Assembly: GCF_020297055.1 (NCBI RefSeq)
Contig: NZ_JAIXCQ010000011.1
Span: 62,001 to 126,000, forward strand
Source: Isoptericola luteus
Lineage (GTDB): Bacteria > Actinomycetota > Actinomycetes > Actinomycetales > Cellulomonadaceae
Direction of reading: 5' to 3'
Length of the DNA: 64,000 nt
Positions 1 to 8,132 of the stretch are shown piece by piece. A program made the position numbers and the translations under genes. How positions within the stretch are numbered: position 1 is the stretch's first letter; every line of letters starts with the position of its first letter. The notes under the pieces are model-generated. The model ran no database searches. It was not told the DNA's origin and worked only from the letters and a program-made list of their open reading frames with translations.

Positions 1-1
1 C

Positions 2-1321
2 TCGTGGATCTACATCGGCGCGCAGGGCATCCTGCAGGGCACCTACGAGACGCTCGCCGCCGTCGCGGCCAAGCGGTTCGGCGGCACCCTGGCCGGGACG
101 CTGACGCTCACCGGCGGCTGCGGCGGCATGGGCGGCGCGCAGCCCCTGGCGGTGACGCTCAACGGCGGCGTGTGCCTGGTGGTCGACGTCGACCGGTCCC
201 GCCTGGAGCGGCGGGTGCGCGAGCGCTACCTCGACGAGGTCGCGGACTCGCTCGACGACGCCGTGCGCCGGGTCTCGGCGGCGCGTGCCGCGAGGCGGGC
301 GTTGTCGGTCGGGGTCGTGGGCAACAGCGCGCACGTCGTGCCGGAGCTGCTGGAGCGCGGGGTCGAGGTGGACGTCGTCACGGACCAGACGTCCGCGCAC
401 GACCCGCTGTCGTACCTGCCCCTCGGCGTCGACCTCGACGCCTGGGCCGACTACGCCGCCGCCAAGCCGGAGGAGTTCACCGACCGGGCGCGCGAGTCGA
501 TGGCTCGGCACGTGGAGGGCATGGTCGGCTTCCTCGACGCCGGCGCCGAGGTGTTCGACTACGGCAACTCCCTGCGTGACGAGGCCCGCAGCGGCGGTTA
601 CGACCGGGCCTTCGAATTCCCCGGCTTCGTGCCCGCGTACATCCGGCCGCTGTTCGCCCAGGGCAAGGGGCCGTTCCGCTGGGCCGCCCTGTCGGGGGAC
701 CCCCGCGACATCGCCGCCACCGACCGGGCCGTGCTCGACCTCTTCCCTGACGACGACCACCTGCACCGGTGGATCCGCGCGGCCCAGGAGCGGGTCGCGT
801 TCCAGGGGCTGCCCGCGCGCATCTGCTGGCTCGGCCACGGCGAGCGCGACCGGGCGGGCCTCGCGTTCAACGACCTGGTCGCGTCGGGCGAGGTCAGCGC
901 GCCGGTCGTCATCGGCCGCGACCACCTCGACGCGGGCTCCGTCGCGTCCCCGTACCGGGAGACGGAGGGCATGGCCGACGGCTCCGACGCCATCGCGGAC
1001 TGGCCGCTGCTCAACGCTCTCACCGCCGCGTCGTCGGGCGCGACCTGGGTGTCGCTGCACCACGGCGGGGGCGTCGGGATGGGTCGCTCGATCCACGCCG
1101 GGCAGGTCTCCGTGGCGGACGGGACGCCGCTGGCCGCCGTGAAGCTGGCGCGCGTGCTGTCGAACGACCCGGGGCTCGGCGTGCTGCGGCACGTCGACGC
1201 CGGCTACGACGACGCCACGGCCGCCGCCGAGCGCGGCGGCCTGCGCGTGCCCATGCTGGAGGCGGGGGACGCCGGGGTCACCGGGGTCACAGGGGTCACC
1301 GAGCCGCAGCGGGAGGACTGA
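2..1321 (+). CDS. hutU: Urocanate hydratase, 3' portion (5' end outside window)
   Basis: Urocanase converts urocanate to 4-imidazolone-5-propionate in cytosolic histidine degradation. The frame is open from the window edge and begins [20 protein letters not shown], an internal urocanase segment, then [21 protein letters not shown]. About 439 residues remain of a usual ~550, so roughly the first fifth is missing. NAD-binding and catalytic-region features such as [14 protein letters not shown] and [15 protein letters not shown] are present. The extreme C-terminus carries three GVT repeats encoded by a 9-bp tandem repeat (about 1275-1301), which is probably dispensable. hutI follows after 2 nt, and its ribosome-binding site lies inside the end of this gene. 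Confidence 0.95.
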   Translation, partial: SWIYIGAQGILQGTYETLAAVAAKRFGGTLAGTLTLTGGCGGMGGAQPLAVTLNGGVCLVVDVDRSRLERRVRERYLDEVADSLDDAVRRVSAARAARRALSVGVVGNSAHVVPELLERGVEVDVVTDQTSAHDPLSYLPLGVDLDAWADYAAAKPEEFTDRARESMARHVEGMVGFLDAGAEVFDYGNSLRDEARSGGYDRAFEFPGFVPAYIRPLFAQGKGPFRWAALSGDPRDIAATDRAVLDLFPDDDHLHRWIRAAQERVAFQGLPARICWLGHGERDRAGLAFNDLVASGEVSAPVVIGRDHLDAGSVASPYRETEGMADGSDAIADWPLLNALTAASSGATWVSLHHGGGVGMGRSIHAGQVSVADGTPLAAVKLARVLSNDPGLGVLRHVDAGYDDATAAAERGGLRVPMLEAGDAGVTGVTGVTEPQRED

Positions 1322-1323
1322 AC

Positions 1324-2610
1324 GTGCCGGAGGTCGAACATCCCGGGGATGCGACGCTGATCCTCGGGATCGGCGAGCTGACGACGAACGCGCCCGGGAC
1401 CGACGGCGCCGTCGGCCCCGACGACCCGACCGGCGTCGTCCGCGACGCCGCGCTGCTGCTCGACGGCGGCCGCGTGGCCTGGGCGGGCCCGGAGAGCGCC
1501 TGCGCGGCCGGGGTGGAGCGCGTGCTCGGGCGCGCGCCGGACCGCGTCGTCGAGGTGGACGGCCGCGCCGTCGTCCCCGGCTTCGTGGACAGCCACACGC
1601 ACCTCGTGTTCGCGGGCGACCGGTCCGCCGAGTTCGAGGCGCGCATGGCCGGGCGCCTCTACACGGCGGGCGGCATCCGCACCACGGTCGCGGCGACGCG
1701 CGCGGCGTCGGACGACGCGCTGCGAGCCAACCTGCGCCGGCACGTCGCCGAGGCGCTGGCGCAGGGCACCACGACGCTCGAGGTCAAGAGCGGCTACGGG
1801 CTGAACGTCGCCGACGAGGAGCGGTCCGTGCGGCTGGCCCGCGAGGTCACCGAGGAGGTGACGTTCCTTGGCGCGCACGTCGTGCCGACCCGGTCCGCGG
1901 GGGACGCACCCGCCGACCGCGACGCGTACGTCGACCTCGTCACCGGTGACATGCTCGCCGCCTGCGCCCCGCACGCGAGGTGGGTCGACGTCTTCTGCGA
2001 GATCGGCGCGTTCACCCCCGAGCAGGCGCGGCGGGTGCTGACGGCAGGCGCCGCCGCGGGCCTCGGCGTGCGGGTCCACGCGAACCAGCTCGGCCCGGGC
2101 CAGGGCGTGCGTCTCGCCGTCGAGCTCGGTGCGGCGTCCGTGGACCACTGCACCTACCTGTCGGACGACGACGTCGCGGCGCTCGCGGGCTCGTGGCGGG
2201 ACGGCGAGGGGACCGTCGCGACGCTGCTGCCCGGGGTCGAGTTCTCCACCCGGCACCCGTACCCCGACGCACGGCGGCTGCTCGACGCGGGGGCGGTGGT
2301 CGCCATCGCCAGCGACTGCAACCCCGGGTCGAGCTACACGTCGTCGATGCCGCTCATGGTGGCGCTCGCCGTGCGGGAGATGGGGATGACCGTGGCGGAG
2401 GCCGTCTGGGCCGCCACCGCGGGCGGCGCGCGTGCCCTGCGTCGTGACGACGTCGGGCACCTGGGCCGTGGCGCCCGCGCCGACGTCGTGGTCCTGGACG
2501 CGCCGTCGCGCACGCACCTGGCGTACCGCCCCGGCGTGCCGCTGGTGCACGCGGTCTGGAGGGACGGCCACCAGGTGGTGGGCCGGTCCGGTCGAACCGC
2601 GCCGGGATAG
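1324..2610 (+). CDS. hutI: Imidazolonepropionase
   Basis: This metal-dependent amidohydrolase hydrolyses 4-imidazolone-5-propionate to N-formimidoyl-L-glutamate, the third step of histidine degradation. The 428 residues are near the family norm. The metal-binding [15 protein letters not shown] segment sits near residue 85, [10 protein letters not shown] near 250, and [12 protein letters not shown] near 330. The GTG start at 1324 is chosen because GGGAGGA lies 7 nt upstream inside the hutU end and the protein then aligns from [13 protein letters not shown]. The gene is translationally close-coupled to hutU. Its TAG stop falls inside an inverted copy of the interspersed GATAGAGAG element, so the last codons belong to that repeat. 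Confidence 0.95.
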   Translation: MPEVEHPGDATLILGIGELTTNAPGTDGAVGPDDPTGVVRDAALLLDGGRVAWAGPESACAAGVERVLGRAPDRVVEVDGRAVVPGFVDSHTHLVFAGDRSAEFEARMAGRLYTAGGIRTTVAATRAASDDALRANLRRHVAEALAQGTTTLEVKSGYGLNVADEERSVRLAREVTEEVTFLGAHVVPTRSAGDAPADRDAYVDLVTGDMLAACAPHARWVDVFCEIGAFTPEQARRVLTAGAAAGLGVRVHANQLGPGQGVRLAVELGAASVDHCTYLSDDDVAALAGSWRDGEGTVATLLPGVEFSTRHPYPDARRLLDAGAVVAIASDCNPGSSYTSSMPLMVALAVREMGMTVAEAVWAATAGGARALRRDDVGHLGRGARADVVVLDAPSRTHLAYRPGVPLVHAVWRDGHQVVGRSGRTAPG

Positions 2611-2690
2611 AGAGTCGTCAGGCCTCTCTATCTCGGCAGGGTGGGCTCTCTATCTCGGCGGGGTGGCCTCGCTGTCTCGGCGGAGGGCGA
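2605..2690. repeat. GATAGAGAG-type repeat cluster between hutI and hutG
   Basis: Three direct copies of a ~21-bp unit read CTCTCTATCTCGGCRGG, CTCTCTATCTCGGCGGG and a diverged CTCGCTGTCTCGGCGG. They are preceded by one inverted copy (CGCCGGGATAGAGAG, about 2601-2615), so a hairpin with arms around 2604-2616 and 2625-2637 is possible. The cluster lies between convergent genes. It overlaps the hutI stop (TAG 2608-2610) and the hutG stop (CTA at 2650-2652 on the plus strand) and encodes the hutG C-terminal residues. A bidirectional terminator role is inferred. Confidence 0.75.
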
Positions 2691-3630
2691 CGCCGGCGAG
2701 GACCTCGAGGACGCACAGCGCCGCGAGGCGCACCGTGCGGCCGTCGGGAGCGTCGGCGGTGGCGTCCACCTCGGCGACGTCGACGGACCGCACGCGCTCG
2801 TCCTGCGCGGCGGCGCGCACCAGCGCGCGCAGCTCCCACGCCGCGAGCCCGCCCGGCACGCTGGCCGGGCACCCGGGCGCCACGGACCGGTCGCAGACGT
2901 CGACGTCCACGTCCAGGTGCACGGGCCCGCCCGCAGCGCCGGCGACGTCGAGGGCCTCGCGGACGAGGTCGTCGAGCCCGCCGATGCCGTCCCGACCACC
3001 CGCGCGCCGCACGTCGTCGAGCGTCACGACCGTGATCCCCAGGTCCCGCGCCCGCCGCACGTACGCCGCCGAGTTCGCGAAGTCCGCGATCCCGACCTGC
3101 ACGACGCGGGACGGGTCCAGCCCCGCCTCGACGAGCCGGCGCACGGGCGAGCCGTTGGAGACGCCGTCGCGCAGGTCGTGGTGGGCGTCGAAGGTGACCA
3201 GCCCGGCCGTCGCCAGCGTCTCGCCCCACGCCCCGAGCGCGACGGGCACGGTGAGCGCGTTGTCGCCCCCGAGCGCCACCAACGCCCGTGCCCCGGCGAG
3301 CGCGGCGGCGACGGCGTCGCGCGCCCGCGCCTCGCCGTCGGGCCCGTCGGGCTCGTGGACGTCGCCGTGGTCGACGACGGCCAGGGCGCCCAGGTCGACG
3401 GGGTCGCCGCCCGGGCCGCGCACCAGGGCGGGGCCGTACCGCCGCAGCGCGTCCCGCACGGCGGCAGGCGTGGCGTGCGCGCCGGTCGCGGACAGAGACG
3501 TGCGCCACGTCCCGACGCCGAGCAGCGCGAGGTCGGCCGTCGGCCCGGGGGTGGCGGCGTCCGGCGACGGACCAGGCCAGCCGCCCGCACGCGGCCAGAG
3601 CGGGTCGTGGGGCAGGGGTGGGGTGCTCAC
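2650..3630 (-). CDS. hutG: Formimidoylglutamase (arginase/agmatinase family)
   Basis: This is predicted to hydrolyse N-formimidoyl-L-glutamate to glutamate and formamide, the last step of the pathway served by hutUI. The 326-residue arginase-fold protein shows the Mn-binding motifs GGDNA (near 120), DAHHDLRD (near 145) and DVDVDVCD (near 245). The start is GTG at 3630. The hexamer TACTGT lies 6 nt before it, with no Shine-Dalgarno sequence, so a leaderless transcript is likely. The gene converges on hutI. Its last codons (DSEATPPR, then TAG) are encoded by copies of the intergenic repeat, suggesting the original C-terminus was replaced or truncated there. Other ureohydrolase substrates are possible, but the context favours HutG. 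Confidence 0.9.
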   Translation of the reverse strand: MSTPPLPHDPLWPRAGGWPGPSPDAATPGPTADLALLGVGTWRTSLSATGAHATPAAVRDALRRYGPALVRGPGGDPVDLGALAVVDHGDVHEPDGPDGEARARDAVAAALAGARALVALGGDNALTVPVALGAWGETLATAGLVTFDAHHDLRDGVSNGSPVRRLVEAGLDPSRVVQVGIADFANSAAYVRRARDLGITVVTLDDVRRAGGRDGIGGLDDLVREALDVAGAAGGPVHLDVDVDVCDRSVAPGCPASVPGGLAAWELRALVRAAAQDERVRSVDVAEVDATADAPDGRTVRLAALCVLEVLAGVALRRDSEATPPR

Positions 3631-3636
3631 CCGGCG

Positions 3637-3642
3637 ACAGTA
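3637..3642 (-). promoter_or_regulatory. -10 element of a leaderless hutG promoter
   Basis: TACTGT on the minus strand is followed by 6 nt and then the GTG start of hutG. The spacing puts the transcription start on or next to the start codon. No -35 element is obvious. Confidence 0.5.
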
Positions 3643-3759
3643 CGTCGGCGTATGACGACGGTCACGTGGGGGAGCATCGGCGCCTCGACGCTGCTAGCCT
3701 CCTCGTGTCCGCGGGTCACCGGCCCGCGCCGTATCGCCCACGACTCCGTTGGAGATCCC

Positions 3760-3846
3760 GTGACCGTCAGCGTCCCCGTGAGGAACCTCCTCACCGCGCG
3801 CCTCGATGTCGACTTCCGTCGCGTCGCCAGCGCGCTGTGTCGCTGA
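3760..3846 (+). CDS. Putative cysteine-responsive leader peptide (28 aa)
   Basis: A GTG start with GGAG 5 nt upstream opens a 28-codon frame ending LTARLDVDFRRVASALCR and TGA. From memory, this closely resembles short actinobacterial leader peptides with a pattern like L-T-x-R-x-x-V-D-x-x-R-V-A-S-A-x-C-R found upstream of sulfur-metabolism and transport genes. In those, a Cys codon close to the stop lets ribosome stalling sense cysteinyl-tRNA. Here the Cys codon TGT is second to last. A perfect 8-bp hairpin follows 12 nt after the stop, and the next gene 243 nt downstream is a DAACS transporter. Regulation by cysteine availability is an inference. Confidence 0.7.
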   Translation: MTVSVPVRNLLTARLDVDFRRVASALCR

Positions 3847-4089
3847 CCCTTCGCTGACCGCCGTCGACGCCGACGGCGTAGCACCCCGGCGCCTGCCGAT
3901 CCCTGGTCCTCGGTGACCGCCGTCGTCCCCTGACGACCGCGCCGCCCCGACCGCCCCGGCCTGTGAGCGCCCGCCGCACGCGTCCGTGCGCCCGTCGTCC
4001 CCGGACGACGTCCCCTGCCCGACGGCGCCCCTACCCTTGCGCGCCGCCATCCCCGGTGCCACCCGGCACCAGAGGCGAAAGGTTCCCTC
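3847..4089 (+). promoter_or_regulatory. Leader region between the leader peptide and the DAACS gene
   Basis: These 243 nt hold no convincing gene. They contain two short hairpins (3859-3878 and 4055-4070), and the second abuts the sequence AGAGGCGAAAGG that serves the GTG start at 4090. The layout of short ORF, hairpin, C-rich spacer, hairpin over the ribosome-binding site and transporter gene fits a regulated 5' untranslated region. A C-rich, G-poor stretch (about 3880-4000) could be a Rho-loading site. Confidence 0.45.
3859..3878 (+). promoter_or_regulatory. Hairpin after the leader peptide (possible attenuator)
   Basis: CGCCGTCG-ACGC-CGACGGCG forms a perfect 8-bp stem with a 4-nt loop, 12 nt after the leader-peptide stop codon. 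A stalled or released ribosome on the leader could affect its folding. There is no U-tract, so Rho-dependent or translational control is as likely as intrinsic termination. A second hairpin (GGTGCC-ACCC-GGCACC, 4055-4070) lies directly before the ribosome-binding site of the transporter gene. Confidence 0.45.
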
Positions 4090-5538
4090 GTGTCCCGCAC
4101 CTCCACGGCGAAGATCCCCGGCACGTCTGCGCGTGCCCGCGGACTGCGTCTTCCCTCGTTCTCCGTCCAGATCCTGCTGGGCCTGGTGCTCGGCGTGCTG
4201 CTCGGCTGGGCGGCCCTGGCCCTGGGCCCGCAGGCCGACGGCGAGACGCCCAACGGCCTGACCACGACGCTCGACACCATCGGCTCGTCGTTCGTCACCC
4301 TGCTCAAGGCGATCGTGCCGCCGCTGATCTTCACGGCGATCGTCGCGTCGATCGCCAACCTGCGCACCGTCACGAACGCCGCCCGCCTGGCCGGCCAGAC
4401 CCTGCTGTGGTTCGCGATCACCGCCGCGATCTCCGTGGCCATCGGCATCGGCCTGGGCCTCGTGTTCCAGCCCGGCAACACCACGACGCTCACGACGGCG
4501 GACGCCGCCGAGCCGTCGCGCACCGGCACGTGGCTGGACTTCCTCAACGGCCTGATCCCGAGCAACGTGCTGGGCCTGGGCGCCTCGACGTCGGTCGAGG
4601 CGGGCGCCGACGGCGCGCTCAGCGCCGAGACGGGCGTGAGCTTCAACGTGCTGCAGATCCTCGTGGTCGCGCTCGTCATCGGCATCGCGGCGCTCAAGTC
4701 GGGCGCCAAGGCGGACCCGTTCCTGGCGTTCAACCGGTCCGCACTCGCCATCGTGCAGAAGGTGCTGTGGTGGATCATCCGCCTGGCACCGCTGGGCACG
4801 ATGGGCCTCATCGGCTACGCCGTCGCGACGTACGGCTGGGAGTCGCTGCGCTCGCTCGCGTCGTTCGCGGCGGCGGTCTACGTGGGCCTCGCCCTGGTGC
4901 TGTTCGTCGTCTACCCGGTGCTGCTGCGAGTCAACGGCCTGAGCGTCCTGTCCTGGTTCCGCGGCGCGTGGCCGGCGATCCAGCTCGCGTTCGTGTCCCG
5001 CTCCTCGATCGGCACCCTGCCCGTGACGGAGCGCGTCACCGAGCGCAACCTCGGCGTCCCGAGCGAGTACGCGTCGTTCGCCGTGCCGCTGGGTGCCACC
5101 ACCAAGATGGACGGCTGCGCCTCGATCTACCCCGCGATCTCGGCGATCTTCGTGGCGCAGATCTTCGGCGTCGACCTGTCGGTAACGGACTACCTGCTCA
5201 TCGCGTTCGTCTCCGTGGTGGGCTCGGCGGCGACCGCCGGCCTCACCGGCGCGATGGTCATGCTCACGCTGACGCTGTCGACGCTGGGGCTGCCGCTCGC
5301 GGGCGTCGGGCTGCTGCTCGCCGTCGACCCGATCCTCGACATGGGCCGCACCGCGGTGAACGTCGCGGGCCAGACTCTGGTGCCGACGATCGTCGCCAAG
5401 CGCGAGGGCATCCTCGACCTCGAGCGGTTCCGCGCCGCGTCGGCGGAGCACCTGTTCGCCGACGACGAGCCGGAGTCCGCGGACGCCGCCGAGGCGCCCG
5501 CCGAGCGTGAGCTGGCGGAGGCCACCGCGCGCGGCTGA
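4090..5538 (+). CDS. Dicarboxylate/amino acid:cation symporter (DAACS), possible L-cystine importer
   Basis: This 482-residue inner-membrane symporter of the DAACS (GltP/DctA/TcyP) family has about eight membrane segments and two re-entrant hairpins. Family marks are VTLLKAIVPPLIFTAIV near 75, the hairpin SRSSIGTLPV near 300 (family pattern S-S-x-x-T-L-P), TTKMDGCAS near 335 and the transport-core DMGRTAVNVAGQ near 415. The GTG start at 4090 is preceded by GAGG and GAAAGG. Family members carry dicarboxylates, glutamate, serine or cystine, and sequence alone does not decide which. The Cys-containing leader peptide upstream favours cystine or another sulfur amino acid. A 28-nt perfect palindrome follows the gene. 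Confidence 0.85.
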   Translation: MSRTSTAKIPGTSARARGLRLPSFSVQILLGLVLGVLLGWAALALGPQADGETPNGLTTTLDTIGSSFVTLLKAIVPPLIFTAIVASIANLRTVTNAARLAGQTLLWFAITAAISVAIGIGLGLVFQPGNTTTLTTADAAEPSRTGTWLDFLNGLIPSNVLGLGASTSVEAGADGALSAETGVSFNVLQILVVALVIGIAALKSGAKADPFLAFNRSALAIVQKVLWWIIRLAPLGTMGLIGYAVATYGWESLRSLASFAAAVYVGLALVLFVVYPVLLRVNGLSVLSWFRGAWPAIQLAFVSRSSIGTLPVTERVTERNLGVPSEYASFAVPLGATTKMDGCASIYPAISAIFVAQIFGVDLSVTDYLLIAFVSVVGSAATAGLTGAMVMLTLTLSTLGLPLAGVGLLLAVDPILDMGRTAVNVAGQTLVPTIVAKREGILDLERFRAASAEHLFADDEPESADAAEAPAERELAEATARG

Positions 5539-5548
5539 CCCTGAGGTC

Positions 5549-5601
5549 GTTGTGAGCGGGGGCCCTCGGGTGGACGACCTCCTCCTCGAGGAGGAGGTCG
5601 T
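5549..5601. terminator. Perfect 28-nt palindrome downstream of the DAACS gene
   Basis: Positions 5574-5601 form a self-complementary sequence of 14+14 nt centred on CTCGAG (5585-5590), with ACGACCTCCTC as the left arm start. It has no loop and no U-tract. Just before it is TTGTGAGCGGG (about 5550-5560), matching the core of the palindromes at 54102 and 57445. It probably acts as a terminator for the DAACS gene. An operator is the alternative. Confidence 0.55.
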
Positions 5602-5713
5602 GCGGCCGCCGATCTCGGCCGTGCGCAGGTGACGGCGCCGTGCGGTGCGTCCCTACCGTCGACGACGACGGGCGGCACGACACCGACGCACGCCGCCGAC
5701 ACCAGGAGGACGC

Positions 5714-6445
5714 ATGATCTCAGTGACGGCGCTCACCAAGCGCTACGGGCCCACCACGGCCGTGGACGGGCTGACGTTCACGGCACCGTCCGGGGCGGTG
5801 ACGGGGTTTCTCGGGCCGAACGGCGCGGGCAAGTCCACGACGATGCGGATGATCGTGGGCCTCGAGCGGCCCACGTCCGGCACGGCGACGGTCGACGGCC
5901 GCCCGTACGCCGAGCTCGCCGCACCGCTGCGCACCGTCGGCGTCATGCTCGACGTCCGCTCCGCGCACCCCGGGCGCACCGCGTTCCGCCACCTGCTGGC
6001 GCAGGCGCGCACCCACGGCATCCCCCGGTCCCGCGTGGACGAGGTGATCGCCCTCACCGGGCTCGAGGCCGTGGCGCACCGCCGGGCGGGCACGTTCTCG
6101 CTCGGCATGGGCCAGCGGCTCGGCATCGCCGGCGCGCTGCTCGGCGACCCGGGGACGCTGATCCTCGACGAGCCGGTCAACGGGCTCGACCCCGACGGTG
6201 TCCTGTGGGTGCGCGACCTGGTGCGCCGCCTCGCCGCCGAGGGCCGCACCGTCCTGCTCTCCTCCCACCTGATGCACGAGCTCGCCCTGTGCGCCGACCG
6301 GGTCGTCGTCATCGGCCAGGGCCGGCTGCTCGCGGACGCGACCGTGCCCGAGCTCGTCGACGGCACCGAGGGCGGATCCCTCGAGGAGGCCTACCTGCAG
6401 CTCACCGCCGGCGCGGTGCAGTACCGGGGCGGTGACGTCCGATGA
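5714..6445 (+). CDS. ABC transporter ATP-binding protein
   Basis: This 243-residue cytosolic ATPase probably powers the two permeases encoded next. Walker A is GPNGAGKST near residue 36, the signature is FSLGMGQRLGIA near 134, and Walker B with the D-loop is LILDEPVNGLDPDG near 155, followed by the switch region SSHLMHE. The ATG at 5714 is preceded by AGGAGG, and earlier in-frame codons look non-coding. The protein resembles drug, bacitracin or lantibiotic exporters of the ABC-2 type. It overlaps the next gene by ATGA, so translation is coupled. The substrate is unknown. The downstream two-component system is a plausible regulator. Confidence 0.9.
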   Translation: MISVTALTKRYGPTTAVDGLTFTAPSGAVTGFLGPNGAGKSTTMRMIVGLERPTSGTATVDGRPYAELAAPLRTVGVMLDVRSAHPGRTAFRHLLAQARTHGIPRSRVDEVIALTGLEAVAHRRAGTFSLGMGQRLGIAGALLGDPGTLILDEPVNGLDPDGVLWVRDLVRRLAAEGRTVLLSSHLMHELALCADRVVVIGQGRLLADATVPELVDGTEGGSLEEAYLQLTAGAVQYRGGDVR

Positions 6446-7269
6446 CGGTGACCCTGCGGCGCGTCGTCGCCTCCGAGTGGACCAAGCTCTCCGGCCTCCG
6501 TGGCCCCGCCGCGATCGTCGTCGCCACCGTCGTGGTGTCCGGCCTCCTGACGTACGCCGCCGCGAACGCGTCGTCCGTGGACCCGGGGTTCGACCCGATC
6601 GACTCGCTCACGGCGGGCCTCGTGCTCGCCCAGGTGGGCCCCCTGATCCTGGGCGTCCTCGTCGGGACGGGGGAGTTCGGCTCCGGCACGTACCGCGCGA
6701 CGTTCACCGCGGTCCCGCGCCGGCTCCCCGTCCTCGCGGCCCAGACCCTCGTCACGGCCGCGGTGGCGCTGGTCACCGCCCTCCTGGCCGTCGGCGCCGC
6801 CGTGGTCGCCCTCCTGCCGCCCGCCGCGTCGCGAGGGATCGCCCTCGACCTGACGTCGGACGGGACGCCGCAGGTCCTGGTGGGCATGGTGGCCTTCCTC
6901 GTGGGGCTTGCCCTGCTCGGCCTCGGGGTCGGGGCGCTGCTGCGCCGTCCGGTGCCGTCCGTCGTGGCCGTGGTCGCCGTGGCCCTCGTGCTGCCGATCG
7001 CGCTCGTGCTGGCGGCCGACGCCGGGACCGACCCGATGGCGGGCGCGGCGGGGAGCACCAGCCTCCAGGACACGGTCAACACCGTCGTCACCCTGCTGCC
7101 GAGCGGCGCGGGCGCGCTCCTGGCGACCCCGCCGGGGACAGGCGGTGTCGAGGGGGCCCCCGACCTCGGCCCGTGGGGCGGCGGGCTCGTCCTCCTCGCG
7201 TGGATCCTCGTGCCGCTGGCCGCGGCGGCGGCGCGCCTGCGCGGCCGGGACCTGACCGGGTCCCGGTGA
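6442..7269 (+). CDS. ABC-2-type permease, first paralogue
   Basis: This 275-residue membrane protein has about six hydrophobic segments. The N-terminus VTLRRVVASEWTKLSGLRGP is a characteristic cytosolic start of ABC-2 permeases, and GTGEFGSGTYRATFTAVPRRLPVLAAQ near 75 is a conserved loop. It starts with an ATGA overlap with the ATPase gene and ends with a GTGA overlap into the second permease. The two permeases share the EWTKL, GEFG/GEYG and TFTAVPRRLPVLAAQ blocks, so they arose by tandem duplication and probably form a heterodimer. Substrate unknown. Confidence 0.85.
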   Translation: MTVTLRRVVASEWTKLSGLRGPAAIVVATVVVSGLLTYAAANASSVDPGFDPIDSLTAGLVLAQVGPLILGVLVGTGEFGSGTYRATFTAVPRRLPVLAAQTLVTAAVALVTALLAVGAAVVALLPPAASRGIALDLTSDGTPQVLVGMVAFLVGLALLGLGVGALLRRPVPSVVAVVAVALVLPIALVLAADAGTDPMAGAAGSTSLQDTVNTVVTLLPSGAGALLATPPGTGGVEGAPDLGPWGGGLVLLAWILVPLAAAAARLRGRDLTGSR

Positions 7270-7317
7270 GAGTCCCGGTGAGAGCCCTGGTGAGAGTCCT
7301 GGTGAGAGTCCCGGTGA
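7266..7317 (+). repeat. 12-bp tandem repeat of coupled start codons
   Basis: About 4.3 copies of GTGAGAGYCCYG lie at the junction of the two permease genes. Every copy begins GTGA, so each can act as an in-frame GTG start for the second permease. Twelve base pairs keep the frame, so copy number can change without breaking the gene. Confidence 0.8.
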
Positions 7318-8117
7318 GGCGGACGGTCGCCGGGCACGCCGGCGTCACCGTGACCCGCGTGGTCGCCTCGGAGTGGACCAAGCTGGCCGGCCTGCGCGCG
7401 CCGGTGTGGGTCGTCGTGGCCACCGTCGCCGCAGCGGCGGCGCTCGCGGCAGTGCTCGGGATGTTCCTGCGGCCGGGGGACGGCGGCAGCGGGGCCACGC
7501 TGGTCGTCTCGGGGCACCTGCTCGTCCAGCTCGGACCGCTGGTGCTGGGCGTGCTGGTGGGTGCGGGCGAGTACGGCGCCGGCACCGCGACGACGACGTT
7601 CACCGCCGTCCCCCGGCGGCTGCCGGTGCTCGCGGCGCAGGTGGCCGTGACGGCCGTCGTCGCGCTCGGCACCGCGGCCGCCGCCGTCGCCGCGGCGGCA
7701 TGGGCGACGGCCGGCGTGCGGGCGGGCTCGGGGCTGGCGCTCGACCTCGGGGACGGCGAGACCGCCCGGGTCCTCGCCGGGTACGTGCTCTCGCTGACGG
7801 GCGTGGCCCTCCTGGGGCTCGGCCTCGGTGCCCTGCTGCGCCGTCCCGCGGCGGCGTTCGGTGCGGCCGCGCTGCTGCTCGTCGTCGTGGACCACCTGCT
7901 CGCGACGAACCCGGGTCGGGTGACCGACACGGTCCGCGCCCTCCTGCCGGGCGCCGGGTCGCGCCTGCTGCTCGACGACGCAGGGCTGGCGTCCCTGGAC
8001 GCGGCGAGCCTCGGCCCCGACCTCGGGCCGTGGGGCGGGGGCGTCGTCCTCGGACTGTGGGTGGCCGGCCTGCTCGCCGCCGCCGCGCTCCGGCTGCGCC
8101 GTGGCGACGTCGTCTGA
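7266..8117 (+). CDS. ABC-2-type permease, second paralogue
   Basis: This 283-residue hydrophobic protein is a duplicate of its upstream neighbour (VTRVVASEWTKLAGLRAP near 28, GAGEYGAGTATTTFTAVPRRLPVLAAQ near 100). The start is uncertain. The first candidate GTG (7266) overlaps the previous TGA and opens a 12-bp tandem repeat, each unit of which supplies another in-frame GTG (7278, 7290, 7302, 7314). A GTG at 7350 gives an N-terminus matching the first permease best. The repeat encodes VRVP/VRAL/VRVL units with no known function. The gene belongs to the exporter operon. Confidence 0.82.
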   Translation: MRVPVRALVRVLVRVPVRRTVAGHAGVTVTRVVASEWTKLAGLRAPVWVVVATVAAAAALAAVLGMFLRPGDGGSGATLVVSGHLLVQLGPLVLGVLVGAGEYGAGTATTTFTAVPRRLPVLAAQVAVTAVVALGTAAAAVAAAAWATAGVRAGSGLALDLGDGETARVLAGYVLSLTGVALLGLGLGALLRRPAAAFGAAALLLVVVDHLLATNPGRVTDTVRALLPGAGSRLLLDDAGLASLDAASLGPDLGPWGGGVVLGLWVAGLLAAAALRLRRGDVV

Positions 8118-8132
8118 GCGCGGGGAGCGGTC

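Noticed and set aside
1275-1301. 9-bp tandem repeat at the hutU 3' end as a regulatory repeat
   Set aside because: It lies in frame and simply encodes three Gly-Val-Thr units in a non-conserved C-terminal tail.
3694-5451. A 585-codon minus-strand open frame opposite the DAACS transporter and leader region
   Set aside because: Arg/Gly/Asp-rich antisense shadow of a clear membrane transporter, with no homology or ribosome-binding site. Long antisense frames are expected at this GC content.
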